The notes below the pieces were generated by a model. It was not told the origin of the DNA. It worked only from the letters and a program-made list of their open reading frames with translations, and did no database searches. A DNA stretch of 64,000 bases from Zanthoxylum bungeanum (lineage: Eukaryota > Streptophyta > Magnoliopsida > Sapindales > Rutaceae). The DNA lies in contig SKCR01034816.1 in assembly GCA_019454045.1 (NCBI GenBank), positions 1-64,000 of the forward strand, read 5' to 3'. Below, piece after piece: positions 38,110 to 50,716 of this stretch (position 1 is the first letter of the stretch; each line of letters opens with the position of its first letter). Position numbers and translations under genes: made by a program.

Positions 38110-40231
38110 TGACCGGCGTAAACACACACGTATAACGCAAGCGCACGTATCGTTCAAGTAGTATAAAAATATCGATCCCACGAGGACTTAATTTTACTGT
38201 TGTTATTAATTATTGATCTATTTATTTACAAATATCTAATTGAGAGGAGAAGAGAATGATTGCTTGATTTGATTGGTTGATTGTAGATTGCTAAATAAAT
38301 AAATAAATAAAAAGACAAAAGAAAATACTAAGGAAAATAACAAAAGACACAAAGATCTAGGGTTGTGATCATTCTAATATCATTTAAAAGATGAAGTGGT
38401 TATTTTATGTTTGTGTAATAAATCAGTTTACTAACCTGGAACACTAAATTATGCAAAAGCCTCTGTCGATGGTCAGACACAAATACCCAGTTTAACCCAA
38501 TTGAACCATATGTCTATGTCAACCAATTATCTGGATTCATTAAGTGTAAGTTCCAATTATGGCTACCCCCGCCCGACAGGTATATTCCTATCCTGTAAGG
38601 AAATCTATTAAAGGGTTATCTATCCTCAAGGAAGATCGTGGGCTATTAAGTCTAAGGCTGAAACCTAAAATCCCTATGTCTAGTTCATTTTAGATTTACC
38701 ACATCAATCTTATTGGTGATCAGACAACAAGAAGCATTAAGCTTAAGACTTAATAAGTAAACCTTTAAATTACCCAAACTATAAAACAACCCCTTATAAA
38801 CCGGTGATATTAAATTCATCACAACCCCAGATAACTAACACATAACTAGGGCTAGTAACAACTTAAAAGTAAAAGACATAAAGTAAAAATACTGAAAAGT
38901 AAAAGACATAAAGTAAAACTGAAAAGTAAAATAAAATAAAATGCTAAGGTAAAAGGAATTACTTTTACTACTACTAATTTAGATATCTCCCATAAAATAA
39001 TATATAAACTTGTGATATTATTTTACCAACCGACCAATCTGGCGGTATCCTGATTAAGTCAAATTAAGTCCAACCAGCCATATAGGCGGTAATATTTGTC
39101 CATAATCCAGCCATAAGGCGGCGGTACCAAAATAAATTACCAACCGACCAATCTGGCGGTATCCTTGATTAGTCAGGTTTAAACCAGATTAAATTGAATT
39201 GCCAACCGACCAATATAGCGGTATCCTTTATTAATCAGTATTTTAAATAGTGAATATATTTTTTTTAAGGGAGATTAATCTAAATAGTAACAGTAAAAGA
39301 ATTACCTTTCACCCTAGCTTGGGAAATTACCTCCTCATTACTGAAAAGTAAAAACTGAAAAATTAAAGAAAGAAAAGTACTGTGCGTAAAAGTAAATTGC
39401 GGAAAGTAAAAACTGAAAAGTAAAGAAAAAGAAGTGCGAAACTGAAAATTAATTACTGAAAACTAAAAATAAACAAAAATAGATACAATCTTCTTATTTA
39501 TTCATTAAGAATTTCAAAGAAGAAAGTATGAATTTTACAAATGAAATGGCTTGGTATTTATAGGCAAAATTTTGCCACCATCAAATCATCCATCAAATTC
39601 TCCACCAAATCCATTATTAATTTCTCCACTAATTACTCCACCAAATCCATAATTGCTCCACTAATTTCTTATCTTGTTTGGTGTTGATTTGATAATTTTT
39701 ATTAATTATTAATTAATTAATATTTTGCTTTGAAAATGATTGATAATGACTTTTAATAATTACACTCCACACCACTTCTGGATGGTTCATCAATTTCGGT
39801 CATGAAATCTTCAGAATTCGAAAATATTTTCTCTTTCAAAGTTGTAGATCTTTGAGTCTTCTTTAATCTGGAACTTGAATCTCCTCAATCCGATATGTAG
39901 TAAAGAGTTATGCCCCAAATACGATCTCCTCAATCCGATATCGGAGTAAAGAGTTATGCCCCAAATACGACAGATGCGCAAAACTGGAATTTCCAAAACT
40001 GCACTTCGTCAAAAACGCCCTTTCAAGTTTCCAATCTCCAAAATTAATATATCAAGTCCAATAATTGCCCTTATTTGATCCACATTTCGTCCTAAATGAT
40101 TTCATTGAGTCCCGATATTATTTTATCTGCAAAATAAAATAAAACATATCAAAACGTTCATCAAACCCGAGAAACTAAACAAAATATTAAGTAAAAGGGG
40201 CGGTAAATATTGATATATTTTCCGGTCATCA
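38110..40231 (-). repeat. 5' LTR of the Athila-like element
   Basis: 2122 bp. It differs from the 3' LTR by scattered one- or two-base indels and by a tandem duplication of about 48 bp at 39880-39975 (the CTCAATCCGATAT...GCCCCAAATACGA block occurs twice) that the 3' LTR lacks. Confidence 0.95.
39554..39563 (-). promoter_or_regulatory. LTR core promoter TATA box
   Basis: On the minus strand CTATAAATACC is a near-perfect plant TATA box in the 5' LTR. Transcription would start about 30 bp further on and read through the gag-like frame and the LOG copy. Confidence 0.6.
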
Positions 40232-40236
40232 CATAT

Positions 40237-42721
40237 CGTCAACATAGAGACATACAATGACATATCCATTTTGAGTTGATTTAGTGTATAGACATTTATC
40301 GCACTCATGATTTGAATCCTTTTGACAACACATCTTTGTCAAATTTTTCATGCCATTGTTTAGGTATTTTGTTTTATTCGTACAGGATTTTACTTGTTTG
40401 TAACCTTATGTTCTGGTCTAGGAACATTAAACTTTTGTTTTTTGTTTGTTTCATACCTTTTTTGGTATGTATGCCCTCCTTTTTGAAGGCTCTTCCCGAA
40501 AGCCTTCCTAGCTCTAGTAGAAGGCTTGTCGGCTCATCGTCTTCTTCCCTTCGGTTTCTTCGATGTTCCCCTCTCTTTTTAGGGAAATCGGCAGACGCTT
40601 TGCCGCGGAGTAACGTCTGCTTTTAGCGGTATATCGTCTTCTCTTAGTTAATTACTTAATTACTTAAACTTTGTTCAAGATGCCAAGAATCTCACTGCTT
40701 TCGGAGCAGTAGGAGTTCCGTTTGATTGTTCCATGTAAATCTACTCATCCAATTCATCATTTAAGAATGTTGCCTTTACATCCATTTGATTATTACAAGA
40801 GCAAATATAGCTGCTATGGCCATAAACATTCTTATTGAAGTGATACAAGTCACTGGTGAATATGTATTAAAGTAATTAAGGTTCCTTTTGTCTATAACCT
40901 TTTATGATCCATCCGACTTCATCTTCCGTTTGAAATTCCATTTGTATCTCAGTAGCTTACAGCCCGAAGAAAGATCAACCAACTCCAAAATATGGGTTTG
41001 TAGGATTGAATCAATCTCACTATTGGTAGCCTATTACCACAAAGAAGCATCTGAAAAAGACATCGCTTCTCAATAGCTTTGAGGCTCATTTTCTAACAGG
41101 TATGCCAGGAAATCCAGTCCAAATGACTTACATGTTCTTATTTTCTTGCTACGTCTAGGTTCATTTTTATCAACATTTTCAGGTTCATCTGATTCTTGGT
41201 TAACTTGATCATTACTTGTAACAGTTTCAACAGTCCTTTTGAGACAATCAATTCTTTATTTTTCTTTACAAGGAAATGTCTCTTAAAAAATGATGCATTC
41301 CTTGACTAAATTATCATATTTGGATTGATGTCAAGAATCGTATATTTATGAACCAGAAATCAATTCGCGTTACTGTTGTGTGCATATCTAATTAATATAC
41401 AATCAACAGTTTTTGGTCATACTCTAACCTTCTTAAATTTTAGAACCATCACTTTGGCGAGACGGCCCTATACTTTCAGGGATTTTTTGGAAGGTGCACG
41501 ACATTTCCACAATTCATATAGTGCCTTATCCAATCTTTTGTGAGATAACTTGTTCAGAACGTAGTTGGCGGAAAGTAAGGCTTTCTCCCGTAAGTTTTGG
41601 GCTAAATCAGAGCTTATCTACATGGCATTCATCATTTCCTTTAATGTTCGGTACTTGCGTTCTACAATCCTGTTTTGTTAAGGTGAATAAGGAATAATAG
41701 TTTCATGAATAATTCTATGATTAAAACAATATTCTTCGAATGATGACACATATTCACCTCCCATATCACTCGTGATTTTTTTTTATTTTTTCCCAAGTTG
41801 ATTTTCATCTTCGTTCTTATAGTGTATAAAGCTCTCAATAGCTTCATCTTTGTTCCTCAACAAATACACATAATAGAATCTTGTGCTATCATCGATAAAA
41901 ATGACAAAATACTTTTTACCTCCTCTAGATTGCACAACATTCATATCATACACATTTGTGTGAACAAGCTCCAAAGTTCAGAACTTCGTTCTACGAAATG
42001 AAATTATGTTCTATTTATTTTCACTTCAGCACATGCTTCACATTCATGTTGATTATCAATTGTAAGTCTAGTTATAAGGTCCATGTTAATTAATTTATGT
42101 TATATCATAATTAATATGTCCCAACCTACCATGTCATATTTTTTGTGACTTAATAATAAAAGCAGAAGATGTGGCTTTATTATTATTAATAACATTATGC
42201 CGATTAACAATTATTACATTGAATTTGAAAAGTCCTACATAAATATAATTCTTGGTAAGAACAAACTTGTCAGAAATAAAAACTAACTTAAAGTCATTCT
42301 TGCTTAGGAGGGATCCTGAAACTAGATTCTTCTTGATGTCCGGAACACGCATCATATTTTTCAATGTCAGTTCTTTTCTGGAAGTCATCTTCAGAACCAC
42401 TGTGTCTTGTCCTACCACTTTGGAGGTGGAGGAATTTTCCATGGCCAATTGATCTCCATTGTTGACCTTTTGATATATAGAAAACATCATACTATCAAAA
42501 AATATACGGCGATTAGCTTCAGTGTCTACCCATCATTCTCTCGATTTTCCAACCAAGTTGTCTTCAATTATAACTACTAAGAGGTTCATCTATGAGATTT
42601 CATCTGTCATTAGCTCATCTTCAATGACATAGGCCTCATTCTTCTTTTTCTTGCCTTTGTCCTGAAACTTTTTATTTCTGCAATCCTTTGCTATATGACC
42701 GCTTTTTCCATAGACGTAGTG
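40237..42721 (-). pseudogene. Copia-4 proximal part: gag end, protease, integrase and first half of reverse transcriptase, decayed
   Basis: On the minus strand, from 42721: a zinc-knuckle remnant (Y-G-K-S-G-H-I-A-K-D-C, first Cys lost), then protease at 42490-42540 with D-T-G changed to D-T-E. The G-K-K-Y-F-V-I-F-I-D-D-S integrase core is at 41783-41974, with frameshifts after it. Reverse transcriptase pieces run to 40237 and end in L-Y-V-D-D, where the Athila-like element interrupts. Gag before the knuckle and the 5' LTR are missing. Confidence 0.85.
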
Positions 42722-43615
42722 TAACAATCCCCTTTCTCAGAAGATTCTACCGACAAGGAATATGCCGTCTCATCTCCCTGAGCCTCTGACTCTATAGCTA
42801 TGATCAACTCTACTATTCTTATTTCGAATATATCTTATGTATGGGACCATAGCCCAACTTAAGATCTTAAAATGAATGTCAAACTCATAACTGAATACTC
42901 AACAATACATTTCTGTACAACTCTGTTTAAGGATACTTAACTTATTACAATGACTTATATAACATAAACATATGCATGCAACTTTACTCTGACTCTAATT
43001 GGACTATAACTCGTTACTCGATCTGGTGGACCATACACCCTGGTGACATCCATAAGTATTTATCCCCTCGAGCTCATCCACCGAGTATACCTGCAAAACA
43101 AAGAGTAGATCGTTTGAACTACCTAGTGAGTGGACAGTTTTAAAACAGAAAACTGAAATTCTTATAAAATCCATTGTTCTAAAACTGAAACCTTTCAAGA
43201 AATCTGTATTTTCTAAAACTCTTTCTTTTCTGAAAATCAGTTCTTTTCTGTGAAACTTTCTAGAAACATTTCTTTCTATAAAACTCAGAGTTTCTCATAA
43301 AACTATTTCTCGTAAAAGCTCTTTTATAAAACCATCATTATGAAAATCATGTCTCTGAGTATCTGTGGAAAACCTGACGCATGGGGGCATTACGTATCGC
43401 CGTCCCCCATGCGCCTAAACTAGTGGCCTTGGGGCGTGACGTATCATCGTCCCCCAAGCCCTGAACTGGAGCTAGGTGTGCAAATCCACGATATTGGGGC
43501 GTTATGTATCGCCGTCCCCCCAATGCATGCAACTATCAGGTCCCTGAATCTAAGGTCTAGGGCGTTCGTATCACCGTCCCCCTAACCCTAAAATCTGGTG
43601 GTCTTGGGGCGTTAC
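42722..43615 (+). repeat. LTR-like sequence with hairpin repeats, left part
   Basis: It starts TGTAACAATCCCC, like a gypsy LTR start, exactly where Copia-4 stops. The last part is the hairpin array. Copia-5 splits it at 43615 and it resumes at 52867 after the duplicated GTTAC. No partner LTR was found, so the call as an LTR is tentative. Confidence 0.45.
43379..43609. repeat. Array of GC-rich hairpin repeats, left part
   Basis: Five units, spaced 46-65 bp, share a loop like CGTTACGTATCGCCGTC flanked by complementary arms. The arms are GCATGGGGG/CCCCCATGC (43379-43412), CTTGGGG/CCCCAAG (43428-43458), ATTGGGG/CCCCAAT (43493-43524), TAGGG/CCCTA (43558-43584) and CTTGGGG (43603-43609), whose partner CCCCAAG is at 52878-52884 beyond Copia-5. 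A sixth unit is at 52901-52930. Confidence 0.85.
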
Positions 43616-46020
43616 TGTAGGGGTTTTTCAGGGGTTAATCCGGTAACGCAGCGGAAGCGGTGAAAATCCGATTTTCAGATTTCAAAAATTTTTCTCGGAT
43701 TAATTAAATAAACATATTTATTTAATATTCCAATAATAAAATTATGAAATAAAATTCAATAAATCATATTTAAGTGAATTTACCAAATTACCCTTACTTT
43801 GGTATTTTGTCCATTTTTTTCCGAAATTGATCTAATCAATTTTGAATGATTCTAAATCATTTCTAAGATGAAATTATCATGTTCAAAACATCAAAACACC
43901 AAAAACACCAAAAATCCCATTTTTCTTCATCAATGCCGTGAGCACCTCCAAAGTGCCAAAATGTACCATTTGTCATTTCATGCTTCAAAACACATCCAAA
44001 TGTAATCCAATCAACATGAAACTTTATATGCATCATATACACATCCAAATACACAACATATATGAAAAGCCCCAAATTTGGAATTGGTCATGAACCCTAA
44101 TTCTTCAATTTGATCAAATTGGACAAATTAGACCAAATTGGTTAAATCAAATGTTTCAATCATCATTCTTCCATCCAATCCAAGTCTCAACACAATGAAA
44201 CAACTCAAGATCAAATCTAGGTCATTTAAGAGTGGGTCAATAACTCTAGATTAGCAACATGGTTTCCAAAACCTTAAAAGAAAGTTTATTACTACAATAG
44301 TTATACACTTCCTTCATCACACATGCTTCACACTTCACCAAAAATTTCCATCAACAAAACCACAAGGAACAAAGAAAGAAACAACTAAGAATATCATATA
44401 TTAAAGCCTAGAACCTAAGGAACAATTCCTTACTAATAGCAAGTTTGAGAAACTTACTAAATTTCCAAGCCTTTTTGATTTTGTCTTTCTTTTTCTCAAG
44501 TTCCTTTAGCTTCTTCAATGGAGATTTATGTTTTGTGAAATTTATTAGGTTAACCAAATGAAAAGCAAATGAAAACAATATATACTTGTGCAAAAAAAAG
44601 CCTTGGCCGAAATCAATAGAAATCATATACCAATTTTTCATTTCATTTTCATTTCAAATACATTTGTTATCTTAATATAAATATCTAAAACTACTTTATA
44701 GATATTTATTTAAGTCAACAATTGCAACTAACATCATTACTTAAATAAAATATCCTAATGTAAGATATTTATATTTTAATTAATTTAATCATTTAACAAT
44801 TAATTAATTAATTAATTAATCAAATATAAATATATTAAATATATAAATAATTTACATTAAATATTAAATACATATATTCATTTAGGATATAAGTCAAATA
44901 ACTCATTTTGACTATTAATTAATGTGTATTTAAATTAATCAAGTATTAAATGTAAATACACAATAATTAAGCAAATGACTATTTAGTTCTTTTAGCACGT
45001 ATATTGCGTTTAACCTTTAAACGACTTTATAAATAATCAATATTATTTATTAATGTTGCTATAGTGCTCTACGAGTATGTTTCATTATTGAGACTCTCTA
45101 GATTCAGGTATATCCGTCACGAAATCTAATTTCGTGTCCATAATCTATCCACCCGTAGATTATGACGATCACGGATAATCTCGCTGAACCATACAGGTCG
45201 AGGTCATGGCAAATGTATAATTCCTCCGTCACAGGTATCCGATAAATCCCAGAGATATAGATGTAAACGCCAAATCTCTATCGGGATTATCCAGTCGACT
45301 ATTCTATTAGCAATCTCTAAAGAATGTTTAGAACTAGCTTCTAAACTTTACCACGGGCCCATGGTTTTATCTGATTGCTAATCATATGGACTACCTATGC
45401 TCTGATACACAGAACTGATGGATCCTATCTTGATACACATAGGACACCCTGAGGATCTATCTACACCCAACGAACAGGCGGAGGTCTGATCTAAATAGAT
45501 CGGTGACGTGACTGCCGTCTAAGTGTAGAAGATGTCTCATGTGCCCACAATGGCATCTCAAGTCTAAGAACCACAAGTGCTACTCAACCCAAGAAGATTC
45601 TTATTGAGCTGGTGTACCATCCATTAAGAATCTTCGGTGAGTCGTTCAGTGTTTATCCGCTATAAACACCTACACGTCTATACTAGTCTCCAAGACTAAT
45701 GGTTCATTGAGAAACCATTGGAATCATATATTCCAGTATACGACATGTACTCAATCACAATATTACTTTACTGACTAAGTAGTGTAAACCTTGACCAGGA
45801 ACTGTCTGAGAATGACAACGTCATGATACTTTTCAATGTCCGTTGCGACGCTTTTGCAACTGTATCATGACTAATCATTCTAGGGTCATTACGTCTTTAC
45901 CATATAGAAAGATAGATTATATTATAGAAACTGCATATATTATTCATAATAATAATGTTTTATAGAAGTATTCAACAGAAATACAACCGGGAATTGGCGC
46001 TCTGAGCACCAACCCCAACA
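43616..46020 (-). repeat. 3' LTR of Copia-5
   Basis: 2405 bp, TG...CA. It keeps about 260 bp (roughly 44617-44895, AT-rich) that the 5' LTR lacks. Frames such as 43863-44075 and 44408-44641 are LTR sequence and recur in the partner. Confidence 0.95.
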
Positions 46021-49000
46021 AAATCTCCCATTTGCTCTAGTGCCAATATCGATTGTATCTAATACCCATCGACTCCACGTGTTTATCAAACAGATTCGGA
46101 GGTATGGCCTTCGTCAGCGGGTCTGCTACATTATCTTCACTCGGTACCTTGCACACGACAATATTCCCTCGCGACACGATCTCTCGAATGATGTGGTACT
46201 TGCGTTCCACATGCTTCGACTTCTGATGCGCCCTCGGTTCTTTTGCTTGCGCAATGGCTCAAGTATTATCACAGTGTAACGGAATCGCATTCTCGATACT
46301 TGGGACAACTCCAATTCTGTGATAAAGTTCTTTATCCACACAGCCTCTTTTGGCGCACGCTTCAGAAGCTGCAATATATTCCGCCTCAGTGGTGGAATCA
46401 GCTGTCGATCCCTGTTTGAACTCTTCCAACAAACTGCACCTCCGTTAAGGGTAAAGACAAATCCAGATGTAGACTTTCTATCATCGGGATCCGATTGGAA
46501 ATCGGAGTCTGTATACCCATTAACCTGCAGTTTGTTTCCTCCATAAACTATTAACTTATCCTTAGTACCTTTAAGATACTTTAGGATATGTTTAATGGCC
46601 ATCCAATGATCATTACCTGGATTGGACTGATCTGCTAGTTACGCTAACAGCGAAACTGATATCAGGCCTCGTACATAACATGGCATACATTATGCTACCC
46701 AAACACGAAGCATAAGGTTGGTTAGACATTCTAACCTTCTCATCTTCTGTTTGTGGACACATCTTCTTGAAAGATGTAATCCCATGTCAGAACGGTATGT
46801 TTGCTGTCTTACAGTTACCAAAACTATACCGTTCCAAGATCTTATCTATATACGAGTATTGGGATAACCCAATCAGCCTCCTTTGTCTATCTCTATAGAG
46901 TTTTATCCCTAAAACATAGGAAGCTTCTCCCAGGTCCTTCATGGAGAAATTCTTACAGAGGTACACTTCACGCTTTGCAACATACCTAAATCATTCCCAA
47001 TGATTAGGATGTCATCAACATATAAGACTAAAAATACGACCATGCTCCCACTGGCCTTCTGATACACACAGGATTCTTCCGAATTCTTGAGAAACCAGAC
47101 GATCTAATAATCTCATCGAATCGAAGATTCCAACTTCGTGAAGCTTGTTTAAGTCCATAAATGGACTTCTTAAGCTACATACCATACCCGAGGTTTCGCT
47201 AGACGCGAAACCTTCCGCTGTTCCATATAGATTTCTTCATCAAGAAAATCCATTTAGAAAAGCCGTTTTGACACCATTTGCCAAATCTCGTAGTCATGAT
47301 ACGCAGCTATAGAAAGCAAAAATCCGATAGACTTAAGCATTGCTACCAGTGAAAAAGTTTCATCGTAGTCGACGCCAGTCGCTGCGTGTAACCTTTGCTA
47401 CCAGTCGGGCCTTGTAAGTTTCAACCTTACCGTCAGGCCCGCGTTTCCTTTTGTAAACCCATTTACAACCGATAGGAACAATTCCTTCGGGAAGCGGAAT
47501 CAAGTCCCAAACTTGATTTTCACATGCATTGAGTCTATCTCGGATTTCATGGCACTTTGCCATTTCACGGAGTCGATGTCCAACATCGATTCTCTATAGG
47601 TGAAAGGATCTGTCTCTTCAACTAAGAGAACATCCAGACTCTTTTCTTGTATCAAATACAAGCGTTCAGGAGGTCTAGATACCCTTTCTGACCTACGGAG
47701 TGTGTGTGTTGAAGGTCCTTCATCTACTTGAACTTCAGGTTCCTCCGTTGGTTCGTTGTTTTCAGGTTGGACTTCATCAAGCTCAACCTGTCTATGATTA
47801 CCACCTTCTGACAAAAATTCTACTTCTAGAAATTTTACGAAGAGAGCTACGAATACATTTCGATGCTCGGTATCATAGAACAGATATCCCCTCGTATTCG
47901 AAGGATATCCAACAAACCTAAACTTTTGCTGAGTTACCCTGACATAGGCAGGACAACCCCAAACCTTAATATAATTAAGATTTGGTCTCCTACCGAACCA
48001 TATCTGATACGGTGTCGTAGGAACAGCCTTTGAAGGAATCTTATTCAAAAGATGTGCGGCTGTTAAGAGAGAGTAACCCCATAAGTAATAGGGCAAATCT
48101 GTGAAACTCAACATCGATCGGACCATATCCAATAAAGTCCGATTTCTCCTTTCAGATACACCATTGTGCTGTGGTGTACCGGGAGGGAGTATATTGAGCG
48201 AGAATCCCATTCTCCTTCATATAATCCATGAACTCACCACTCATATATTCACCGCCTCGATCTGATCGAAGGCATTTAATATATTTACCAGTTTGTTTTT
48301 CTACTTCATTTCGGAACTCTTTGAACTTTTCAAAGGTTTCCGATTTATGTCGCATCAAATACACATAACCGTACCGTGACAAATCATCGGTAAGGTAACG
48401 AAGTATAATAACCACTGTGAGCAGTTTGACTTAGTGGACCACATACATCAGAATGTACAAGTTCCAGTAAGTTAATGGCGGGTGTCCAACACCAGAAAAT
48501 GGGGCTTTGGTCATCTTACCCTGAATACATGATTCACAAGTTGGATAAGATTCAATGGTAAGATCTGATATCAAACCATTCCTAACCAATTGGGTAAGGC
48601 GTTTAACGCCAATGTGACCAAGTCTCATATGCCAAAGTTCAGTATTATTAATTACAGGTAAACTACGTTTATTAACTCCAGTATTTAATATATCTTTTGA
48701 AGTTTGCAATGTATAATGACCATGCTGGTTTGGACAACAAAGGATCTGAATATTATTTTTATCATATAAATACAAAGAGAACTATATTAATATTAATACA
48801 AAGCCTCTTCTGTATCTAATACAAAAAGTGATATAATATTTGCGACACATCCCGGTACAAAATGACAGTCATATAACAAAATTGTCCCATTCGGCAATGA
48901 GATCTCGCATACTCCCACTGCAACTGCATCCAAAGAGTCTCCACTCCCGAACGGCAATTGCATCTCTCCAGGCTTCAGTTCCTACTTTCCTTCAGCACCT

Positions 49001-50030
49001 GCAACGAATGCAAATGTGAATGGGACAAGCAGAATCTAAAATCCAGCTGGATGTAACGGCTTCACAAGCCAAAGATAAATCAATAACTGGAAAAATAAAA
49101 GTACCTGATGTAGAAGCTCTGTCTCTCCTCAGCTGGGCAATGTAATCAGGACAGTTCCTTTTCCAGTGCCCGACTTTTCCGCAGTGGTGGCATTTGTCTT
49201 CAGAAGCCCTTTTGGGCTTTGCAATCTTCGCCTATTGTTGAGGACCAAAAGCCTTCTTCTTCTTCTTGCCTTTCTTGTTCTTTCCCTTGGACCATCCTTG
49301 GGAAGAAGCCGAAAGAGAAGTAGTTCTAGGAGGGTGAGTCGGTACTCCCTTCTTAAGGTCCTCTTCTACCATGAGCAACATCCTATGTAGCTCTTGGTAG
49401 GTACAGACAGTCCCGTGCATGTTGAAGTACATCACGAACTGGCGAAATGAAGCCGGTAGTGAACCAAGAATGAAACTTCTACCGAGAATTTCATTCAAGA
49501 TGAGATTATGTTACCTCAATTGATCGATCAAATCGATCATCTGAAGAACATGTGGGCTAACACTTTGCCCCTCATCCAGACGCGCATGGAACAGTTCCAT
49601 GGCGACTTTGTGAACAATCACTTGTTCTTGGTTCTCAAATGATTGTCTCAATCGCGTCATCATACTATAGGAATCTAGCATACCATAGTACTGTTGCTTG
49701 AGTTTCGGAGACAGTGAACTAATGATGTATGATTTAAACCTTAAATCATCATCCTTCCAAGTTTCAAAAACTTGGCGTTCCTCCTTCGAAGCATCCGCAC
49801 CCACTGCAAGGGGCAACGGACCCTCAAGAACATAACCCAGCTTTCAGAATCGAGGACAATCCTCAAATCCAATTCCCAGTCTGCAAAGTTCTCAGCGCTT
49901 TCAGTTTGTTCGCATCAAGCATACGCGCAAACTGATTTGTGGATTGTGCCGCCATCGCCAATCTATCATATAGATCACGAAAAACGGTTAGCAGAAATTA
50001 AGCAGTTTCATATAATATCAAAAGCATAAA
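46021..50030 (-). pseudogene. Copia-5 gag-pol, recognisable but frameshifted
   Basis: On the minus strand gag begins near 50015 (M-A-A-Q-S-T). It has a UBN2-type central region (49511-49816) and an intact zinc knuckle C-H-H-C-G-K-V-G-H-W-K-R-N-C near 49160-49200. Integrase follows: HHCC finger at 48431-48775, core with S-D-R-G-G-E-Y at 48152-48415, and G-V-S-E-R-R-N-R-T in the 47500-48210 frame. Reverse transcriptase starts at 47563 (C-K-W-V-Y-K-R-K) and has Y-V-D-D intact at 47011-47022. RNase H is at 46126-46602 with D-D-R-K-S-T-S-G. Breaks are few compared with the other copia copies, so this is the youngest autonomous-type element here. Confidence 0.93.
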
Positions 50031-50716
50031 CTAGATCATGGATTTTTAATCTAATATGCCCCTCCCACTAAATCATGCAATACTGTAATCCCAAAACAGA
50101 ATACAAATATTTAATAATTAAATTAAATACTAATAGTGAAAAGTGGATCCCGTGAATATATTTCGGCTCATAGCAGAGGCACGGTCTCGCCTACGTATAT
50201 TCATCAGGTCGACAACTCATTTGTCAATCATTCACTAATGACTCCTAAGTATCCGGTCCTGACCGTTTCTCGTTGTCGCTGTGAAGGCAGGCCCACAAGG
50301 AGACGTACCAAGGTTAAACTCGTCAATGATAAACTCAAGTTACTTACGTAATCCTGACAGCTAGGGCACGTTCAGAATTCCGCTTTTACTTGAATTTACC
50401 TAGTATCTGATATACATCCGGTATAAATAAATCTTTATCGGCTACATCCTCACAGAAGAGGCACGGTCTCGGATGTAGTCACAAAGAAGTATTCATAAAC
50501 CGTATTGACAAGACAGACCATATAATATGCATCAAATACATAATTACATTCAAACCTTATTAATTAGAGATTTTCCGCTAAGTGTCATACACCTAAATCT
50601 AACCAATTTAGATCCTAATAAGCATGCATAAAGTCAAGAAAACATGATTAAAAATTGATTCAATGAAGGCTAATCATATTAGGTGGCCTAGAATCAGACT
50701 CCCTCTGATACCATTT
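50031..50716 (-). other. Copia-5 leader and primer-binding site
   Basis: Untranslated leader between 5' LTR and gag. The complement of the tRNA-Met primer site (CTCTGATACCA) is at 50703-50713, three bases from the LTR. Two related blocks, CATAGCAGAGGCACGGTCTCG (about 50170) and CAGAAGAGGCACGGTCTCGG (about 50454), are diverged direct copies. Confidence 0.7.

Larger units (their letters stand above)
32104..40231 (-). mobile_element. Non-autonomous Athila-like LTR retrotransposon (LARD type) carrying a LOG gene copy
   Basis: Complete 8128-bp insertion with TSD CATAT (32099-32103 and 40232-40236). LTRs lie at 32104-34176 and 38110-40231, both TG...CA. On the minus strand a primer site exactly complementary to the 3' end of tRNA-Asp(GTC) follows the 5' LTR (38086-38103), as is usual for the Athila lineage. 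A polypurine tract (GGTTGGGGGG) precedes the 3' LTR. The interior has a gag C-terminal-like reading frame but no protease, reverse transcriptase, RNase H or integrase, so it needs enzymes in trans. It also holds an intronless LOG copy in sense orientation. The element sits inside Copia-4. The LTRs differ mainly by small indels, so the insertion is young or the sequence has indel errors. Confidence 0.95.

Noticed and set aside
43379..43609. CRISPR-like array (repeats with spacers)
   Set aside because: Spacing is irregular, repeats vary in the stems, no cas genes exist, and the context is a plant retrotransposon-rich region.
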